DNA from: Nitrospirota bacterium
Lineage (GTDB): Bacteria; Nitrospirota; Thermodesulfovibrionia; Thermodesulfovibrionales; Magnetobacteriaceae
Direction: 5' to 3'
Assembly: GCA_015233015.1 (NCBI GenBank)
Contig: JADFYO010000010.1
Location: forward strand, 1 to 64,000
DNA length: 64,000 bases
Shown here piece by piece: positions 38,709 to 48,807 of this stretch. A program made the translations under genes and the position numbers. Position 1 is the first letter of the stretch. Every line of letters begins with the position of its first letter. Below the pieces are notes generated by a model. The model was not told where the DNA came from and searched no databases. It saw nothing but the letters and a program-made list of their open reading frames with translations.

Positions 38709-39190
38709 GACCGGTGTTTCATATTATAGCCGCTATATCGGGAAGTGTTCCGGTTTATATTGCCACAAAATCGTTAGACTGCGCATTGATTTATGGTTCA
38801 ACGGTGGTATTTATTGATATAGACCACCTTTTAGATTATGTCCTATGGAACAAGAGACCTATAAATCTTAAGGGGTTTTTGAAAATGGGCAATGCGGGCA
38901 ACTGGTCAAGGGTGCTTTTTATCATGCATGGCTACGAATGGCTTTTAATCTTAATCGTGTTAGACCTGTCATTTCAAAATATTTTTGTCTATGCCATGAC
39001 GGCGGGCTATTTCGTACATATTCTTATGGACGAGACAGGGAACAGACTACCTTCATGCCGAGCGAGGATTAAGCCGCTTTTTTACCTTCTTTCGTACAGA
39101 GCTGCTATGGGGTTTAAAATAGACAAAATATGCTATGGAACTAATATGGTTAGTCCGCAGAATACTTCTAACCTTAACATCCTGAATTGA
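38705..39190 (+). CDS. Small membrane protein, YdjM-like putative membrane-bound metal hydrolase
   Basis: VVFIDIDHLLDYVLW (DxDH) and GYFVHILMDET within TM helices. Confidence 0.5.
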   Translation: MRPVFHIIAAISGSVPVYIATKSLDCALIYGSTVVFIDIDHLLDYVLWNKRPINLKGFLKMGNAGNWSRVLFIMHGYEWLLILIVLDLSFQNIFVYAMTAGYFVHILMDETGNRLPSCRARIKPLFYLLSYRAAMGFKIDKICYGTNMVSPQNTSNLNILN

Positions 39191-39203
39191 GGGAATAATA
39201 ATT

Positions 39204-40271
39204 ATGAATTATAAAATCAGAGGTCTAAAGACACTTGCAGGCCTTGGGTATCAGGTGCTTAGAGCAAATGTGTCAAAAAGAAGAATTCCTATTTTCTTGA
39301 GTCTAAACATTACTAACAAGTGCAATTTACAGTGCAAATACTGCTACATCAGAGACGATAAACTGGACAAATCAATATTAGATGCAGAGTATTCTAAAGA
39401 AGAGATTTTCAAAATAGTCGACGAGTTTTATGAAATGGGTACGAGAATGATTTATATTCTTGGAGGCGAGCCGCTCATTCACAAAGATATCGGTAAGATA
39501 ATAGACTACATAGTGAATAAGAATATATATCTTCACATAACAACAAATGGTACTTTGATAGAGCGCAAACTCGATGAAATAAAAAACGTTCACACACTCT
39601 GTGTCAGCCTCGATGGCATTGAAGACCATAATGACGACCTCCGGGGCAAGGGTGTTTTTAATCAGGCTATTAAGGGTATTAAGTCCGCAGTAAATGCGTC
39701 AATACCGTGTAGGGTTCATGCTGTATTGACGAGAAAAAACCTTCATGAGATAAGAACTATCGTAGAGTTATGCAGGGATTTGAAAATCACTTTCTCCATA
39801 TCACCTCCAAACTTTCTTGGGGAAACGGAGATTCCAGACTTGAGAATCTCTACAGATGAATACAAGGTCTTTTGGAAAGAATACCTGAACATGTACCATC
39901 AGGGATTGCCCATCGGGAATTCTTCCGAAGCTATCAAGCAATGCCTTAACTGGCCGGTAGATTATCACAGATACATAAAAGCCGATGAGAAGGTAGGCCA
40001 TTATAAGCCTACTTTTTGTTTAAATGGTCACTTATATGCAGGTTTGGCTGCAGATGGTACGATGTGCAATTGTATTAATCTAGGGGTATTGAATGGTCCG
40101 AATATAAAGAAATATGGTGTTAAAAAAGCCTGGGAGATGTTATTGCAATGGAGGCCGGACTGTGTTTCCTGCGCGAGCATTAACTGTATCGAGACTGCCA
40201 TGCTGTTGAATTTGAGGCTGGGAACGGTTTTCAACGGTTTAAACTTTCACAGAAAATTCTTTCACAGGTGA
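39204..40271 (+). CDS. Radical SAM protein (SPASM-like C-terminus)
   Basis: NITNKCNLQCKYCYIRDD; GGEPLIHKDI; C-terminal Cys-rich CSCIN/CVSCASINC-like region. Confidence 0.9.
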   Translation: MNYKIRGLKTLAGLGYQVLRANVSKRRIPIFLSLNITNKCNLQCKYCYIRDDKLDKSILDAEYSKEEIFKIVDEFYEMGTRMIYILGGEPLIHKDIGKIIDYIVNKNIYLHITTNGTLIERKLDEIKNVHTLCVSLDGIEDHNDDLRGKGVFNQAIKGIKSAVNASIPCRVHAVLTRKNLHEIRTIVELCRDLKITFSISPPNFLGETEIPDLRISTDEYKVFWKEYLNMYHQGLPIGNSSEAIKQCLNWPVDYHRYIKADEKVGHYKPTFCLNGHLYAGLAADGTMCNCINLGVLNGPNIKKYGVKKAWEMLLQWRPDCVSCASINCIETAMLLNLRLGTVFNGLNFHRKFFHR

Positions 40272-40308
40272 CAGGTTATCGGTGGACAAAACTACCTGCC
40301 GCTAAAGA

Positions 40309-41271
40309 ATGGAATTACAGGGCACAGATACTAACTACTCCATGAATAGCACGGACATAACTTTTGTGGAAACAAAATGTCTGTTTTGTGCTGAGTCCAG
40401 TGACAAACTCTTGTATCCCATGAAGCTTGAAAAGACCGATTTTAATGCCTACGCTTTCAGTGCACGCAGAAAAAGAAAGAGAGAACATTATAGGATCTTA
40501 GTTTGTGAAAAATGTGGACTGGTAAGATCAGATCCTGTCATAGAAAAGGAGCAGCTCGATTTGTTGTACGGGGAAAGTCAGTTTATTTACTCTGAGGAAG
40601 CCCCGTTTGCTGCTGAAACATATCTCCAACTGCTGCAAGAAAAGGTCATACCTTATATAGAAGGAGATTTAAAAAATAAAACGCTTCTTGAGATAGGATG
40701 CGGTAACGGCTTTTTTCTCGAAAACGCTCTCGAGTTGGAAATTAATGATGTAACTGGCATTGAGCCAAGTAGAAGTTGTTATGAAAATGCCTCCGGCAAA
40801 GTAAAAAAAAACATAATAAACGATGTCTTCAGGGTGGAAACCTTTCAGGGCAAAAAGTTTGACATGATTTGTAGCTTTCACGTTTTAGATCATGTACCAG
40901 ATCCTAAGCAAACCCTTGCAGATGTAATGGAGCTGCTTAGCCCGGGGGGATGCGTCCTCCTTGCCTGCCATGATGTCGAAAGCTGGAGCGTGAAACTGAT
41001 GAAAGACCACACCCCAATCTTTGACATAGAGCATATCTACCTGTTTTCGAAGAATACCCTCTCACGTCTCATGAGTGAAGCAGGTTTTGAAGTGGTTGAA
41101 GTCAGCTCCTACACAAACACGTATCCTCTCGGTTACTGGCTGCGTATGATGCCTGTTGTATCAGGTCTTGTGCAGTTTTTACCAAAGAGTTTGAAAAACA
41201 TTCCTTTGCCGGTCAAAGCAGGAAATATCTACGCTGTAGGTAAAAAACCTTGTAGGAGAAAATACAGTTGA
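40309..41271 (+). CDS. Class I SAM methyltransferase with N-terminal zinc-ribbon-like Cys pairs
   Basis: CLFCAESSDK...CEKCGLVRSDP; LLEIGCGNGFFLENA; DVMELLSPGGCVLLA. Confidence 0.88.
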   Translation: MELQGTDTNYSMNSTDITFVETKCLFCAESSDKLLYPMKLEKTDFNAYAFSARRKRKREHYRILVCEKCGLVRSDPVIEKEQLDLLYGESQFIYSEEAPFAAETYLQLLQEKVIPYIEGDLKNKTLLEIGCGNGFFLENALELEINDVTGIEPSRSCYENASGKVKKNIINDVFRVETFQGKKFDMICSFHVLDHVPDPKQTLADVMELLSPGGCVLLACHDVESWSVKLMKDHTPIFDIEHIYLFSKNTLSRLMSEAGFEVVEVSSYTNTYPLGYWLRMMPVVSGLVQFLPKSLKNIPLPVKAGNIYAVGKKPCRRKYS

Positions 41272-41281
41272 AAAGGTTGAT

Positions 41282-42031
41282 ATGGAAAAGTTTCCGTCTA
41301 TAGCCAATTTGCCTCCGGGGGATACTTTACGAAGTAAATTGCTTTTTTTCTTAAGAACCGTGGCCGACTTACAGGTAGCCTCAGTTTTACAAAAACTCGT
41401 GCCGTGGCTTTCGTCTCTTTCGGGCAATGTGCTGGAAGTCGGTTGCGGCGCTCAACCGTACAGACATTATGTGCCCAAAAGATGCACCTACACGGGGTTG
41501 GATTGGGAAAACTCCGAGGCTGCCTTTGGTTATAAAGCCCCGGACACTGTTTACTATAATGGAGGGGCTTTCCCTTTTCCCGACAACTCATACGACAATG
41601 TTTTTCACACCGAAGTGATAGAACATGTTTATCATACAGAGTCCTTTTTCAAAGAATGTAAAAGGGTCTTGAAAGACAGAGGAGAGATGTTTTTTAGCGT
41701 TCCTTTTTCGGCAAGATTTCACTATATACCTTACGATTACTGGCGCTACACCCCGTCGGCTCTAAGGAGACTTTTGGAAGAGGCAGGTTTCTGCGATATT
41801 CAAATAATACCCAGAGGTAATGATTTTACAGTTTTTTTCTATAAGGCGTTAAGTATAATCTACAGGTGGTTTTCCGGTAAGGGCTTGATAAAAGTTCTGG
41901 CAATACTGTTTTCTCCTTTAGCGTTTTTGTCCTTGATAATCGGACATCTTTCTCTGAGAACAAAGATGGGCTCCGATGACGATTGTTTAGGATACACTGT
42001 GAAATCCAGGGCTCAGTTGCTGAGTGACTGA
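41282..42031 (+). CDS. Class I SAM-dependent methyltransferase
   Basis: VLEVGCGAQPYRHYVP; YDNVFHTEVIEHVYHTESFFKECKRVLKDRGEMFFSVPF. Confidence 0.88.
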   Translation: MEKFPSIANLPPGDTLRSKLLFFLRTVADLQVASVLQKLVPWLSSLSGNVLEVGCGAQPYRHYVPKRCTYTGLDWENSEAAFGYKAPDTVYYNGGAFPFPDNSYDNVFHTEVIEHVYHTESFFKECKRVLKDRGEMFFSVPFSARFHYIPYDYWRYTPSALRRLLEEAGFCDIQIIPRGNDFTVFFYKALSIIYRWFSGKGLIKVLAILFSPLAFLSLIIGHLSLRTKMGSDDDCLGYTVKSRAQLLSD

Positions 42032-42140
42032 ATTGGTGTCTACCATTGATATCACACCTCAGTACGTGACATAATTCCCACGAAACTGCTTTAACTATGC
42101 GGCTTGGGTATCATCTTAATCTTATGTACTTATTAGTAAC

Positions 42141-42773
42141 TTGTTTCAACATCTCAAACGAATGATATCGCGTATCCGCTCTTTATTGAACAGTGCTCAT
42201 ATTTATGACGCCTTTACCCTGTTTGTTTGTGGACGGGAAGGCATTGTAAAATCCTATTTACATCCCAAAGAAGGCGACAGTATTTTGGATATCGGATGCG
42301 GTACTGGCATAATCGTCCAGTATTTGCCGGATATTGTTAAATATCGGGGCTGGGACATCAGTCAAGAGTATATCCAATTTGCGAAGGAAAGGTATCGAAC
42401 CCGGCCTAATGTTGTTTTTGAGTGTAAAGACATCAATAGAATAAATGATATTCAGGATATAGCTCTGTATGATATCGTGGTGGCCGTTGGAGTGTTACAT
42501 CATCTTAAGGACGAAGAGGCAGGCAGATTATGTGAGGTTGTTGCCGCCGTCATCAAACCAGAAGGGAGATTTGTAACAGCAGATGGATGCTATGCGAAGG
42601 AGCAATCCATGATTGCACGCTATCTGCTTTCAAAGGATCGTGGCAAATATGTACGAGACAAAGATGGATATATTTCTCTCGTATCTGATTATTTCGGTAA
42701 TATAAAAGTTGATATCCGGCATGATATGTGCCGCATCCCCACTACATCAATTATTATGGAATGCTCTCTGTGA
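42141..42773 (+). CDS. Class I SAM-dependent methyltransferase (TTG start)
   Basis: ILDIGCGTGIIVQYLPD; YDIVVAVGVLHHLKDEEA. Confidence 0.85.
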   Translation: MFQHLKRMISRIRSLLNSAHIYDAFTLFVCGREGIVKSYLHPKEGDSILDIGCGTGIIVQYLPDIVKYRGWDISQEYIQFAKERYRTRPNVVFECKDINRINDIQDIALYDIVVAVGVLHHLKDEEAGRLCEVVAAVIKPEGRFVTADGCYAKEQSMIARYLLSKDRGKYVRDKDGYISLVSDYFGNIKVDIRHDMCRIPTTSIIMECSL

Positions 42774-42936
42774 AGCGAGGGAGTCATGTTTAAACATCTC
42801 TACCGATATCAAGGTGCAGTTGAACCAGAGAAAACTTGGGATTGCATTGGCAAAAGCTCTCCTCAGTAAGGATCATCAGGAGGATAAAAGCATGAACTGT
42901 CCAAAGTGCTAAGGATGTGTATGCTAAACATAAGCC

Positions 42937-45399
42937 ATGAAAGAAAAACTTAAGCATATCTTTTCGAACAACTGCAATCTGTTGGTATTTCTATTATACC
43001 AGGCAGTGAGCGTATTCGTTTTTCAGCAATATTACATGGGAGAGGGCAAAGCACTTTATGCGACGCAGGGAGATTTTCCTACTGAAGTCTCGTTATTCTA
43101 CTATTATTCGAAAAAATTATTGGATTTATTTACTAACCTCCAATGGAATCCCTACGAGTTCAGCGGGTTGCCCTTTCTGTCCGATCTGGCTTATGCGCTC
43201 TACTATCCCTCGAATGTGGTGTTGGCTTTTATGGTAAATATTTTCAATCCTGAAATGCCCACATTCTTCAGAATCTACGAGTATTACTCTATTGCCGGGC
43301 TTAGTACGGGTGGTTTCTTTATGTACTTGTTTCTATATAGGTCAGACTTAAAGCTCAACAAACAGGCCTCCTTCGTAGGTGGTCTGATTTTTATGTATTC
43401 AGGAACTTCAGTGTTGTTGGTTTCATGGTTAACATTGATGCAAACTGTAATATGGTATCCACTTATATTTTTATACGTAGAAAAATATCTTAATACCGAC
43501 AGACTAAAGTTCCTTCTCATCGCATCGTTATTCCACGCCTTCAGCGTTTTCGCGGGCACCCCGGAATTAAATATATATTTTGGGATACCGCTTGTATTAT
43601 TTATAGTGTTCAAGCTGTATTTACAGAGGAATGAAAGCTGCAACCATGGAAGGAACTACTTAAAAACAGTATCATTATTTCTTGTCGTCTTTACCTTAGT
43701 AACGATACTCGTAACTGCAGTCGAATTATTGCCGGCAATGCAATGTGCAGGGCTATCTGCCAGAACGCCATTTAACTATAGTAATCTCTCCTCGCTAGGA
43801 CAACGACCTGTACACAAGTTGCTTAGTCTTTTTTTAAGGGAGTTGCCAGTTTTAAGGGAGCTACCAGAATCGGGCTTTTTTATGGGCGAAATATATGATA
43901 GCCTGCTTAGTTTTATTTTGTTTCTGACCGCCATTTATTTCATATATATGAAGCACTATTATGAGAAAGAAAAGGTGACGGAAAAGATGCATGACATTTA
44001 CTTCTGGTCGTTTACAACAGTATTGTCTCTATTATTATATCTAAGTAAATCTACGATTTTGTGGGACCTTACTTATAATATTATTCCCTATGTAGATAGG
44101 TTCAGAAGTGTGTGGAAATATTCCGCCGTATCGTCGTTTGCTTTGGCAATTATCTCCGCAATCGTACTGAATGCGATGTACAGTTTATCTCCTCTATACA
44201 TTAAATTTGTTAAACGCTTTCTGTTAAAGGTGTTAGGCATTTTCGTGGTATTTGTTCTTTTTTTCTTATTTCTTTTTGTTATAATGAAGCTTGATCCCGA
44301 CCGCGTAGTATTGATTAAATATCTTGACGATGCCGTATTTCAACTTATTTTTATAAGCCTTAACGTCTTCTTGCTTTTGCTTTTCATTAAGAATAGGAGC
44401 AAAATAATATTATCTCTATTAATAATCCTGCTTCTCGTAGATACAAGCGTAACGGTTAAAAAAACTATCGTATTAAATTCTTCCATGAGTCCGGAGCAGC
44501 TATTCTATAATAACGAGGCCCTAACGCTGTTACAGGAAGAAACACACAAAGGGTTATTCAGAGTAGTTTATGCGCATCCGGTGATGGGCGTTTATGGGCC
44601 AATGTTTTATAACATAGAGAGCATTGGTGGGCATATACCGCTCGTCCCCGGTGCCGTTGCAGAGGCTACTGGTATGGCTGGAACATGTGGTTCTGTCTCC
44701 TGCTTGAACCCCTATTTGCTCGGATTCTTAAATGTGAAATACGTTTACACTTTCAATACGCAACTGAACTTGCCTGCATATAAAGAATTTCGGGTTATTG
44801 GCATAACTCGAAAGAATAAGAAAACATTTACCAGACACGATGGAAAGTTTCATCTACCGGTAGCAGAAGGGGATAAGGTGTATATCTACGAACTAACTTC
44901 AGTCTTCCCGAGGTTTTTCTTTAACTACTCTATGCCAGTTTCATACGATTTTACCCTGGAAGATTCCGTAAGGACTTGTCTTGAGGATGTAGAAAGGAGT
45001 TTGGTAAATGGTCTTGCCGTCCCCTTGTGGCTCGATCAGAGAGATTATGACAGTAATCTTATGGAATACGAATATATGAATCCTCAGGGTAATCCTCAGT
45101 ACCAGAATATTAACGGCATAAAAGTAAATAAATATGAAAACAGCTATATAGACCTGGACGTCAATACGGATAAGGATGGTATGTTGGTAATAACCAACAC
45201 CTACTATCCAGGCTGGAGATGCGTGGTTGACGGTCAGGATACAAAGATATATAATGTGTACGGCGCATATCAGGGAATATTGCTGAAAACAGGTAAACAT
45301 AGAGTGCAGTTAACTTTTAGATTACAGCATTATGGACTTTACCTCACGATTTCCATGCTGTCTTTGATCATGGTAATAGTTTTAATAATATTATTATAG
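42937..45399 (+). CDS. YfhO-like polytopic membrane protein
   Basis: Many TM segments; C-terminal VITNTYYPGWRCVVDGQDTKIYNVYGAYQGILLKTGKHRVQLTFR typical of YfhO. Confidence 0.78.
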   Translation: MKEKLKHIFSNNCNLLVFLLYQAVSVFVFQQYYMGEGKALYATQGDFPTEVSLFYYYSKKLLDLFTNLQWNPYEFSGLPFLSDLAYALYYPSNVVLAFMVNIFNPEMPTFFRIYEYYSIAGLSTGGFFMYLFLYRSDLKLNKQASFVGGLIFMYSGTSVLLVSWLTLMQTVIWYPLIFLYVEKYLNTDRLKFLLIASLFHAFSVFAGTPELNIYFGIPLVLFIVFKLYLQRNESCNHGRNYLKTVSLFLVVFTLVTILVTAVELLPAMQCAGLSARTPFNYSNLSSLGQRPVHKLLSLFLRELPVLRELPESGFFMGEIYDSLLSFILFLTAIYFIYMKHYYEKEKVTEKMHDIYFWSFTTVLSLLLYLSKSTILWDLTYNIIPYVDRFRSVWKYSAVSSFALAIISAIVLNAMYSLSPLYIKFVKRFLLKVLGIFVVFVLFFLFLFVIMKLDPDRVVLIKYLDDAVFQLIFISLNVFLLLLFIKNRSKIILSLLIILLLVDTSVTVKKTIVLNSSMSPEQLFYNNEALTLLQEETHKGLFRVVYAHPVMGVYGPMFYNIESIGGHIPLVPGAVAEATGMAGTCGSVSCLNPYLLGFLNVKYVYTFNTQLNLPAYKEFRVIGITRKNKKTFTRHDGKFHLPVAEGDKVYIYELTSVFPRFFFNYSMPVSYDFTLEDSVRTCLEDVERSLVNGLAVPLWLDQRDYDSNLMEYEYMNPQGNPQYQNINGIKVNKYENSYIDLDVNTDKDGMLVITNTYYPGWRCVVDGQDTKIYNVYGAYQGILLKTGKHRVQLTFRLQHYGLYLTISMLSLIMVIVLIILL

Positions 45400-45469
45400 T
45401 ATAGACCGCCAATGTCATTCAAATGTTGCTTTAAATCAGTTAGTATAGTTAAGAAAAGGAGGAAGTGCC

Positions 45470-46237
45470 GTGAATGAGAAGCGGGAAGCGATAGATGGGA
45501 TTATAGGCTTTTATAATAAGAGCGGCTGTTGTAGCATGACGGAGGCTTATTTAAAAACCGATCGGATGTTAAAATTAAAATGTGAAGTATTGAACTTCAT
45601 AAACAATAAACCCTCCCTAAATATCCTGGATATAGGTACGGGGAACGGCGAATTCATTTACCGGTTGTCAAATCAATGTCCCCAACACCATTTTTTTGGA
45701 TGCGATATTTCAGAGGATATAATTCAGCAAAATATTATTGAAAAGACAACCGTTAAATGGTCAGTGGAAAATATTAACACAAGGACAAGTTATAGCAACG
45801 ATTATTTTGATATCGTCATAGCTGGCGAGGTTATAGAACATATGTACGATACTGATTCCTTCATTCTGGAAATAAAACGAATATTAAAAATTAAAGGCTT
45901 ATTATTTATAAGCACGCCAAACCTATCTTCCTGGATAGATCGGTTAACCTTGTTATTAGGTTGGCAGCCACTTAGTACTGAGGTGTCAAATGTCCATAGA
46001 GCCTTTGGCAGAGAAGGATTCTATAAAATGTTACGAGTTAGCGGAGATTCTCAAAGTGCCGGGCATCTACGATGTTTTAGCAGGGGTGCCCTTTATTCGT
46101 TCCTTAAATACTATAAATTCAATGTTATTAAAGATATCCCTTGTCACCTCCATAACTTCTTGATTAACAGGATAATAACAAGGGTATTCCCGCGATTATC
46201 TCAACAAATGCTATTAATTGCGGTAAGGGAGTTCTAA
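45470..46237 (+). CDS. Class I SAM-dependent methyltransferase
   Basis: ILDIGTGNGEFIYRLSNQ; FDIVIAGEVIEHMYDTDSFILEIKRILKIKGLLFISTPN. Confidence 0.88.
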   Translation: MNEKREAIDGIIGFYNKSGCCSMTEAYLKTDRMLKLKCEVLNFINNKPSLNILDIGTGNGEFIYRLSNQCPQHHFFGCDISEDIIQQNIIEKTTVKWSVENINTRTSYSNDYFDIVIAGEVIEHMYDTDSFILEIKRILKIKGLLFISTPNLSSWIDRLTLLLGWQPLSTEVSNVHRAFGREGFYKMLRVSGDSQSAGHLRCFSRGALYSFLKYYKFNVIKDIPCHLHNFLINRIITRVFPRLSQQMLLIAVREF

Positions 46238-46551
46238 AGTAATAACCTAAATTATCTATGTAGTTAACTCTGCCCATGTAATACTATGAGTGTCGTGTTC
46301 TTTACCAAACATAATCCTATTGATTTATTTCTAAAAATGACAAAGGCTCCCTTAAATCCACCAAAGGGTGGTACTGACATTGGGGGCCAGTTCACTTTCG
46401 GATAGATTCCTTTTCGAGGCAACGACTCTATTTTATATAGATTTATGCATGAGGCAATACGTAGGGTATAAAAGCCGGCTCTGCTTGATTTGCCATCGCA
46501 AAAATAACTCTTTTGTTATGCCGTTGTGCTATACTAATACGGTTGCAGTAC

Positions 46552-46593
46552 ATATAGGACAATAAATCAATGAACATGTTATAATAAAGATAT
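46552..46593 (+). promoter_or_regulatory. Promoter-like repeat copy 1 (AGGACA-N18-TATAAT with TGn extended -10)
   Basis: 42 nt closely matching 51175..51216. Confidence 0.55.
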
Positions 46594-46846
46594 GAGAGAC
46601 AGACCGGGTGCAAAGATACTTTCGCCGCAAGGGTGAGAGGCGTTGAGTCTGATTGAAGAGTTATAATATAAAATTATAGAATGGACAGTGGGCTGGAGAT
46701 TGACCAAATCTGTGTCTCGGAAGGTATTTCTGACAACAAGTCGTCATTCTGTGCAGAATGTGTGAGATATGCGGCTATATAATATGTCTTATATTTGCTG
46801 CACTGAGTGATATAACGCTAGTAGAGCGAAAGGTTGAGGAGGTCTC

Positions 46847-48421
46847 ATGAAAGTAGCAGTTGTTTCAGTAGCAAACGATATTATTGCCATAGGGTTTAGG
46901 AAAATAGCTGCCATAGCCCGTCAAGTATACCCATCAACTGAGGTGTATTATGTGGTGTCTAGTTATCCTTACTCTGCTCTCAATTATATAATGCCAACAA
47001 GAGTGGATAAGTTTTTTTTCTCGGATAAGGAATTAGCCGATATTTCAGAACATTTGGCACTTTTTGATATGGTGTGCTTTTCCTCTATGACATATAGCGC
47101 TGATCTGACAAAAGCGATTATTACAAATATCCGGAAAATTAATGCCAATGTGTACATAGTATTAGGTGGGGTTCACTCTATCGTGTATCCCGATGATGCG
47201 ATACAATTTGCCGACGCTATATGTGTTGGTGAGGGAGAGAGGGCTTTTAAGGAATTCTTTTCTGCGTACATAAATGGTTTGGACTTCACTAATACGAAAA
47301 ACTTCTGGTTTAATCAGAAAGGTTCAATAACAAAAAATTCTTTTTTTCCTTTAAGCACACCTCAGGAAATAGAGACTTTTCCGTTTCCAATTTACGCAGA
47401 AAGAGAATTAATATATAGTAGTCATAAACGAGGATTTACTGATTGCGGACTGTCCGACTACTTAGCTTATAATGATCTTTCCTACAATACCGTTTGGTCG
47501 ATTGGATGTCCTAATAAATGCACTTACTGCAGTAATTCTAAATTCATCGAAAATGACAAAAATTACAGAATATTAAGATATCCAAGCGTTGAATATATCA
47601 TAACAGAGATAGAAGGTGTTTTTGAAAAGCATCCGCATATCTCTAAAGTAAATTTTCATGACGATAGTTTTATGGCAATTCCGTATAAAGCCATTGAGCT
47701 GTTTGCATCTCAGTGGAAGGAAAGAATAGGTCTGCCTTTTTACGTAACGGGTTTAATACCGTCCTACGTCAAGAGAGATAAGATGGCGGTGCTTATAGAG
47801 GCGGGGATGAACCAAGTACGAATGGGAATTCAGAGTGGGAGTGACAGAATTCTGGCGTTTTATAAGAGACCAAATCCAGCAGGAATTGTTTTTAGCGCCG
47901 CATCTATTATTACGGAGTTTAAAGAGCATCTGATCTTACCGTCATACGACATTATTATGGATAATCCCATTGAAACAAGAGAAGATATATTGGCAACACT
48001 TGAAATGGCATATATGCTACCTCGGCCATACACTCTTAACTTGTTTTCCCTGAGGGCCATGCCTAATACGGAATTGGCTCACGAATTTGAACGTCTCAAC
48101 GTGAATCTAAAAGACCTTAAAGACAATTACTCAAACTTACGGCCTACCTTTGCCAACCTTCTGATGCGTTTGCTGGTACTATTTAAGCCGCCACAATGGT
48201 TGTTTCAGAGATTCCTCAGGCGAGTAAAACCATTTCAAGAAAAACAGACTTTATTTCCAATATTGCATGTAGTTTTAAGGATATTGTGTACGCTAAAAGT
48301 TGTGATATCCCGTGTTTTAGTTCGCGATTTTGCGCATCCGGCGACGTGTAAAGTGGGGTATTTATTGTGGAAAATGGGACTGATCAAGTTCACTATAAGC
48401 CGCAAAATACGTCGCATATAG
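46847..48421 (+). CDS. B12-binding-domain radical SAM protein, close paralog of 37134..38708
   Basis: Same 524-aa length; GGVHSIVYPDDAIQFADAICVGEGE; SIGCPNKCTYCSNSKFIENDKNYRILRYPSVEYII. Confidence 0.92.
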   Translation: MKVAVVSVANDIIAIGFRKIAAIARQVYPSTEVYYVVSSYPYSALNYIMPTRVDKFFFSDKELADISEHLALFDMVCFSSMTYSADLTKAIITNIRKINANVYIVLGGVHSIVYPDDAIQFADAICVGEGERAFKEFFSAYINGLDFTNTKNFWFNQKGSITKNSFFPLSTPQEIETFPFPIYAERELIYSSHKRGFTDCGLSDYLAYNDLSYNTVWSIGCPNKCTYCSNSKFIENDKNYRILRYPSVEYIITEIEGVFEKHPHISKVNFHDDSFMAIPYKAIELFASQWKERIGLPFYVTGLIPSYVKRDKMAVLIEAGMNQVRMGIQSGSDRILAFYKRPNPAGIVFSAASIITEFKEHLILPSYDIIMDNPIETREDILATLEMAYMLPRPYTLNLFSLRAMPNTELAHEFERLNVNLKDLKDNYSNLRPTFANLLMRLLVLFKPPQWLFQRFLRRVKPFQEKQTLFPILHVVLRILCTLKVVISRVLVRDFAHPATCKVGYLLWKMGLIKFTISRKIRRI

Positions 48422-48573
48422 TATGCTTGCCAACGAGTGTGAGTAGCAAATAAAATTACCGCCTGACGACAATTATAATTGTCTGGTACGAAGTAAAAGT
48501 AACCTATCTGATTTTTTCGGGAAGGAGGGACTTAGATGGCAATAGGTCACCTGATAATTATTCTTACCAAAAA

Positions 48574-48607
48574 TTTTACCAAAATAGACATTTCTACTTT
48601 GGTAAAA
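48574..48607. repeat. Inverted repeat TTTTACCAAA-N14-TTTGGTAAAA
   Basis: Near-perfect 10-bp arms in the intergenic region 5' of the GT4 gene. Confidence 0.6.
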
Positions 48608-48807
48608 ATAGGACATTTTTCATTGGCTTGACAAAAAAATAGGGATCTTGCTTTCTTTGCATGAGAATAGCTATTACAGAGCTACATGAATGCGAAGATG
48701 AGGGGAAAAGGCTCTTTGATGATTTTAGGCGCTGAGAGCGGAAACATTTTGCAATTGCCGCAATAAACAACTGTTAAGTTAATTAATGGCATTGAAGCTG
48801 AGGTAAC

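Noticed and set aside
42709-42912. ORF overlapping the methyltransferase end, ending MNCPKC* (possible IS1/IS1595 start remnant)
   Set aside because: Only six residues match the zinc-finger start; too little to call a transposase relic.
46594-46846. GEMM/cyclic-di-GMP or cobalamin riboswitch before the radical SAM gene
   Set aside because: I could not place the conserved cores of either class; kept only as an unclassified leader.
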